DNA of 7,816 nucleotides. It comes from Actinomycetota bacterium (GTDB lineage: Bacteria > Actinomycetota > Thermoleophilia > Gaiellales > F1-60-MAGs149). The position numbers and the translations under genes were made by a program. The notes under the pieces were generated by a model. It saw only the letters and a list, made by a program, of their open reading frames with translations, did not search any database and had not been told where the DNA came from. Location of the stretch: the NCBI GenBank assembly GCA_947481755.1, contig CANKHS010000054.1, positions 1 through 7,816 on the forward strand, written 5' to 3'. Numbering within the stretch: position 1 is the first letter of the stretch; each line of letters begins with the position of its first letter. Positions 5,807 to 7,816 of this stretch are shown here, piece after piece.

Positions 5807-7145
5807 GGGACCAACCTTCGCGCAGCCGGACGCGTCCGCGCTGCTTCTGCCATTTGCCGGTAGCCGTCGCGAGATCGCGGAGTACGAGGCCAATGGTGGC
5901 TACGCGTCGCTACGCAAGGCCGTCGGCATGACGAGCGAGCAGCTGGTCGACGAGATGATCGCCTCGAACCTGCGCGGCCGTGGCGGCGCAGGCTTCCCCG
6001 CCGGCAAGAAGGCCTCGTTCCTCGCCGGTGGCGCCGAGCGCTACCTCGTGATCAATGGCGACGAGTCCGAGCCCGGCACGTTTAAGGACCGCGAGATCAT
6101 CCTGCGCAACCCGCACATGCTGATCGAGGGCGTGCTGATCTACCTCTGGATGATTCGCGGCACCGCTGCGTACATCTACATCCGCGGCGAGTACGCCAAG
6201 GAGGCCTCGATCCTCGAGGGCGCAATCGCCCAGGCTCGCGAAAAGGGCTACCTCGGCTCGCCGCTACTCGGCACCGACTACGTGCCCCAGGTCTACGTCC
6301 ACCGTGGCGCTGGCGCCTACATCTGCGGCGAGGAGACGGCGCTCCTGTCGTCGCTCAATGGCGAGCGTGGCCAGCCGACGGCCAAGCCGCCGTTCCCCGC
6401 TGTCTCGGGTGCCTTTAAGAAGCCGACGCTCCTCAACAATGTCGAGACCGTTGCGACGGTGCCGTTGATTGTCGAGATGGGTGGCGCTTCCTACGCGGGT
6501 GTTGGCACTGAGCAGTCGACGGGCACGAAGATGTTCTCGCTGTCGGGCCATGTGCGCAACCCCGGCAATTACGAGATGCCACTTTCGGCCACCTACCGCG
6601 ACCTGATCGAGGGCAAGGGTGGCGGCATGCCCGAGGGACGAACGCTGAAAGGCTTCGTGCCGGGCGGATCGTCGATGCCGATCCTGATGCCGAACCAGCT
6701 CGACACGGGTCTCGCCTTCGAGGCCGTCGTAGCGGCTGGTTCGATGGCTGGCTCGGGCGGCGTGATCGTTGTGGACGATCGAACCTGCATGGTGCGCTTT
6801 GCCCTCCGCACGGCCGAGTTTTACATGCACGAGTCGTGCGGCAAGTGCACGCCGTGCCGCGAAGGCACTCGTTGGATTACCGAGCTGCTCCGTAAGCTCG
6901 AGGCGGGTCTTGGTCGCGAGGAAGAGATCGACCTGCTGCTCGACATCTGTAATCGCGTCGAAGGCAATTGCCTCTGCGTGCTCGGCGATGCGTGCGCAAT
7001 GCCGGTCCGCAGCCACATCAACAATTTCCGCAGCGAGTTCGACGAGCATGTGCGACTCGGCCGTTGCCCCTGCCCAGATGACGCACCGATGACGGAGCTC
7101 TACCCGCCGCTCATGCGCGCGCCGCTACCGCTGGTGACTATCTAA
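5799..7145 (+). CDS. nuoF: NADH-quinone oxidoreductase subunit F (NuoF), FMN and NADH binding
   Basis: The 51-kDa-type subunit where NADH reduces FMN, passing electrons to the 4Fe-4S cluster N3. It has 448 residues from the ATG at 5799. Visible in order: the nucleotide loop RGRGGAGFPAGKK (59-71), INGDESEPGTFKDR (85-98), the FMN-site stretch GAGAYICGEETALL (170-183), RGQPTAKPPFPA (190-201), and the cluster motif ESCGKCTPCREG with C347, C350 and C353. The fourth ligand should be C393 in CLCVLGDACAMP, where C391 and C399 are additional cysteines. A CPC pair lies at 423-425. An in-frame GTG at 5790 would add three residues; I prefer the ATG, which overlaps nuoE by 8 nt and has only a weak GAGAG upstream. 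The stop shares a base with the nuoG ATG. Confidence 0.98.
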   Translation: MPEGPTFAQPDASALLLPFAGSRREIAEYEANGGYASLRKAVGMTSEQLVDEMIASNLRGRGGAGFPAGKKASFLAGGAERYLVINGDESEPGTFKDREIILRNPHMLIEGVLIYLWMIRGTAAYIYIRGEYAKEASILEGAIAQAREKGYLGSPLLGTDYVPQVYVHRGAGAYICGEETALLSSLNGERGQPTAKPPFPAVSGAFKKPTLLNNVETVATVPLIVEMGGASYAGVGTEQSTGTKMFSLSGHVRNPGNYEMPLSATYRDLIEGKGGGMPEGRTLKGFVPGGSSMPILMPNQLDTGLAFEAVVAAGSMAGSGGVIVVDDRTCMVRFALRTAEFYMHESCGKCTPCREGTRWITELLRKLEAGLGREEEIDLLLDICNRVEGNCLCVLGDACAMPVRSHINNFRSEFDEHVRLGRCPCPDDAPMTELYPPLMRAPLPLVTI

Positions 7146-7816
7146 TGAGCACGACCGAGAACACCGTCGATACCGTCACCCTGCACGTCGACGGCCGCGA
7201 GATCACGGTGCCCAAGGGCACGTCGCTGGTCGTCGCCGCCGCCGAGCACGCAGGCGTCGAGATCCCCGTCTTCTGTTACGAGCCGCGGCTCGGACCGCCG
7301 ATTGGCGCCTGCCGTATGTGCCTCGTCGAGATCGAGGGCGCACCGAAGTTGCAGGCCGCCTGCACGATGACGTGCAACGACGGCATGGTCGTCAAGACCG
7401 CCGAGACCTCGGCCCAGGCAAAAGAGGCTCAGGACGGCGTCCTCGAGTTCATCCTGCTCAATCACCCGCTCGACTGCCCCGTCTGCGACAAGGGTGGCGA
7501 GTGTCCGCTGCAGGACCTGACGTTCCGCTATGGCCCCGGCAATTCGCGCATGACGCTGCCGAAGCGCACGTACGAAAAGCCGCTGCCGATCTCGCCGTCG
7601 ATCGTGCTCGACCGCGAGCGCTGCATCCTCTGTTATCGCTGCACCCGCTTCTCGGGCGATGTCGCCGAGGACGGCGAACTCGTCGCGCGCGAGCGTGGGG
7701 CACAGAGCGTGATCGCCACGTTCAACGAGCAGCCGTATACCAACGCCTTCTCCGGCAACGTCACCGAGCTCTGCCCGGTCGGCGCGCTGTTGCCGACGGC
7801 CTACCGCTTTAAGGCC
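7145..7816 (+). CDS. nuoG: NADH-quinone oxidoreductase subunit G (NuoG), N-terminal part, cut by window edge
   Basis: The 75-kDa-type subunit that wires NuoE/F to NuoB through several Fe-S clusters. The visible 224 residues are the N-terminal iron-sulfur region; the large molybdopterin-oxidoreductase-like domain lies outside the window. Ligands for three clusters are visible. The ferredoxin-like 2Fe-2S site (N1b) uses C44, C56, C59 and C73. The His/Cys 4Fe-4S site (N5) uses H107, C111, C114 and C120 in NHPLDCPVCDKGGECPLQ. The next 4Fe-4S site (N4) uses C160, C163 and C166 in CILCYRC, plus C210 in ELCPVGAL. C77 is an additional cysteine near N1b. Whether the extra N7 site exists cannot be told here. 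The ATG overlaps the nuoF stop (TAATG), with a weak GGTG 8 nt upstream. Confidence 0.97.
   Translation, partial: MSTTENTVDTVTLHVDGREITVPKGTSLVVAAAEHAGVEIPVFCYEPRLGPPIGACRMCLVEIEGAPKLQAACTMTCNDGMVVKTAETSAQAKEAQDGVLEFILLNHPLDCPVCDKGGECPLQDLTFRYGPGNSRMTLPKRTYEKPLPISPSIVLDRERCILCYRCTRFSGDVAEDGELVARERGAQSVIATFNEQPYTNAFSGNVTELCPVGALLPTAYRFKA

Noticed and set aside
1..7816. tRNA, rRNA, CRISPR array, insertion sequence, transposase, long repeats or riboswitch
   Set aside because: None was seen by eye. Apart from the 267-bp divergent region and very short gaps, the whole window is conserved coding sequence.

Overview
This is high-GC bacterial DNA with strongly G/C-ending codons (GTC, CTC, GAG, GGC). 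It carries two divergent gene sets around a 267-bp intergenic stretch at 2201-2467. To the right, on the + strand, is the first part of a complex I (NDH-1) operon, nuoA-B-C-D-E-F-G, with nuoG cut by the window edge. To the left, on the - strand, are four closely packed genes: an A-type (IscA/ErpA/HesB) Fe-S carrier, a small YbcJ-like S4 RNA-binding protein, an M20-family metallopeptidase, and a DtxR/MntR-type metalloregulator that runs off the left edge.

The separate nuoC and nuoD genes, the canonical nuo order, the high GC content and the style of the NuoC, NuoF and NuoG sequences suggest an actinobacterial-type organism, perhaps a deep branch such as Thermoleophilia or Acidimicrobiia. That placement is inference from remembered sequence style and has not been tested.

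The nuo genes are packed for coupled translation. Start and stop codons overlap at nuoA/B, D/E, E/F and F/G, and the other two junctions (B/C and C/D) have gaps of at most 11 nt. In this window the products cover one membrane subunit (NuoA), the quinone-reducing arm (NuoB, C, D) and the NADH-oxidising arm (NuoE, F, G). The Fe-S cluster cysteines of NuoB, E, F and the visible part of G are all present, as are the quinone-site His and Tyr of NuoD. The remaining membrane genes (nuoH-N) would be expected downstream.

The - strand set is also tight, with gaps of 4, 1 and 21 nt when family length and ribosome-binding sites are used to choose starts. An Fe-S delivery protein transcribed divergently from an Fe-S-rich complex, plus a metal-sensing repressor in the same run, suggests a metal or Fe-S link. 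This is a hypothesis.

Most of the window is ordinary conserved metabolism, and I see no novel defence, mobile or RNA system. The items worth a second look are small: a probable non-ATG (CTG) start for nuoC, an insertion in NuoC, a cysteine-rich tail on the A-type carrier, an N-terminal extension on NuoB, and a mixed metal-ligand set in the DtxR-family protein.
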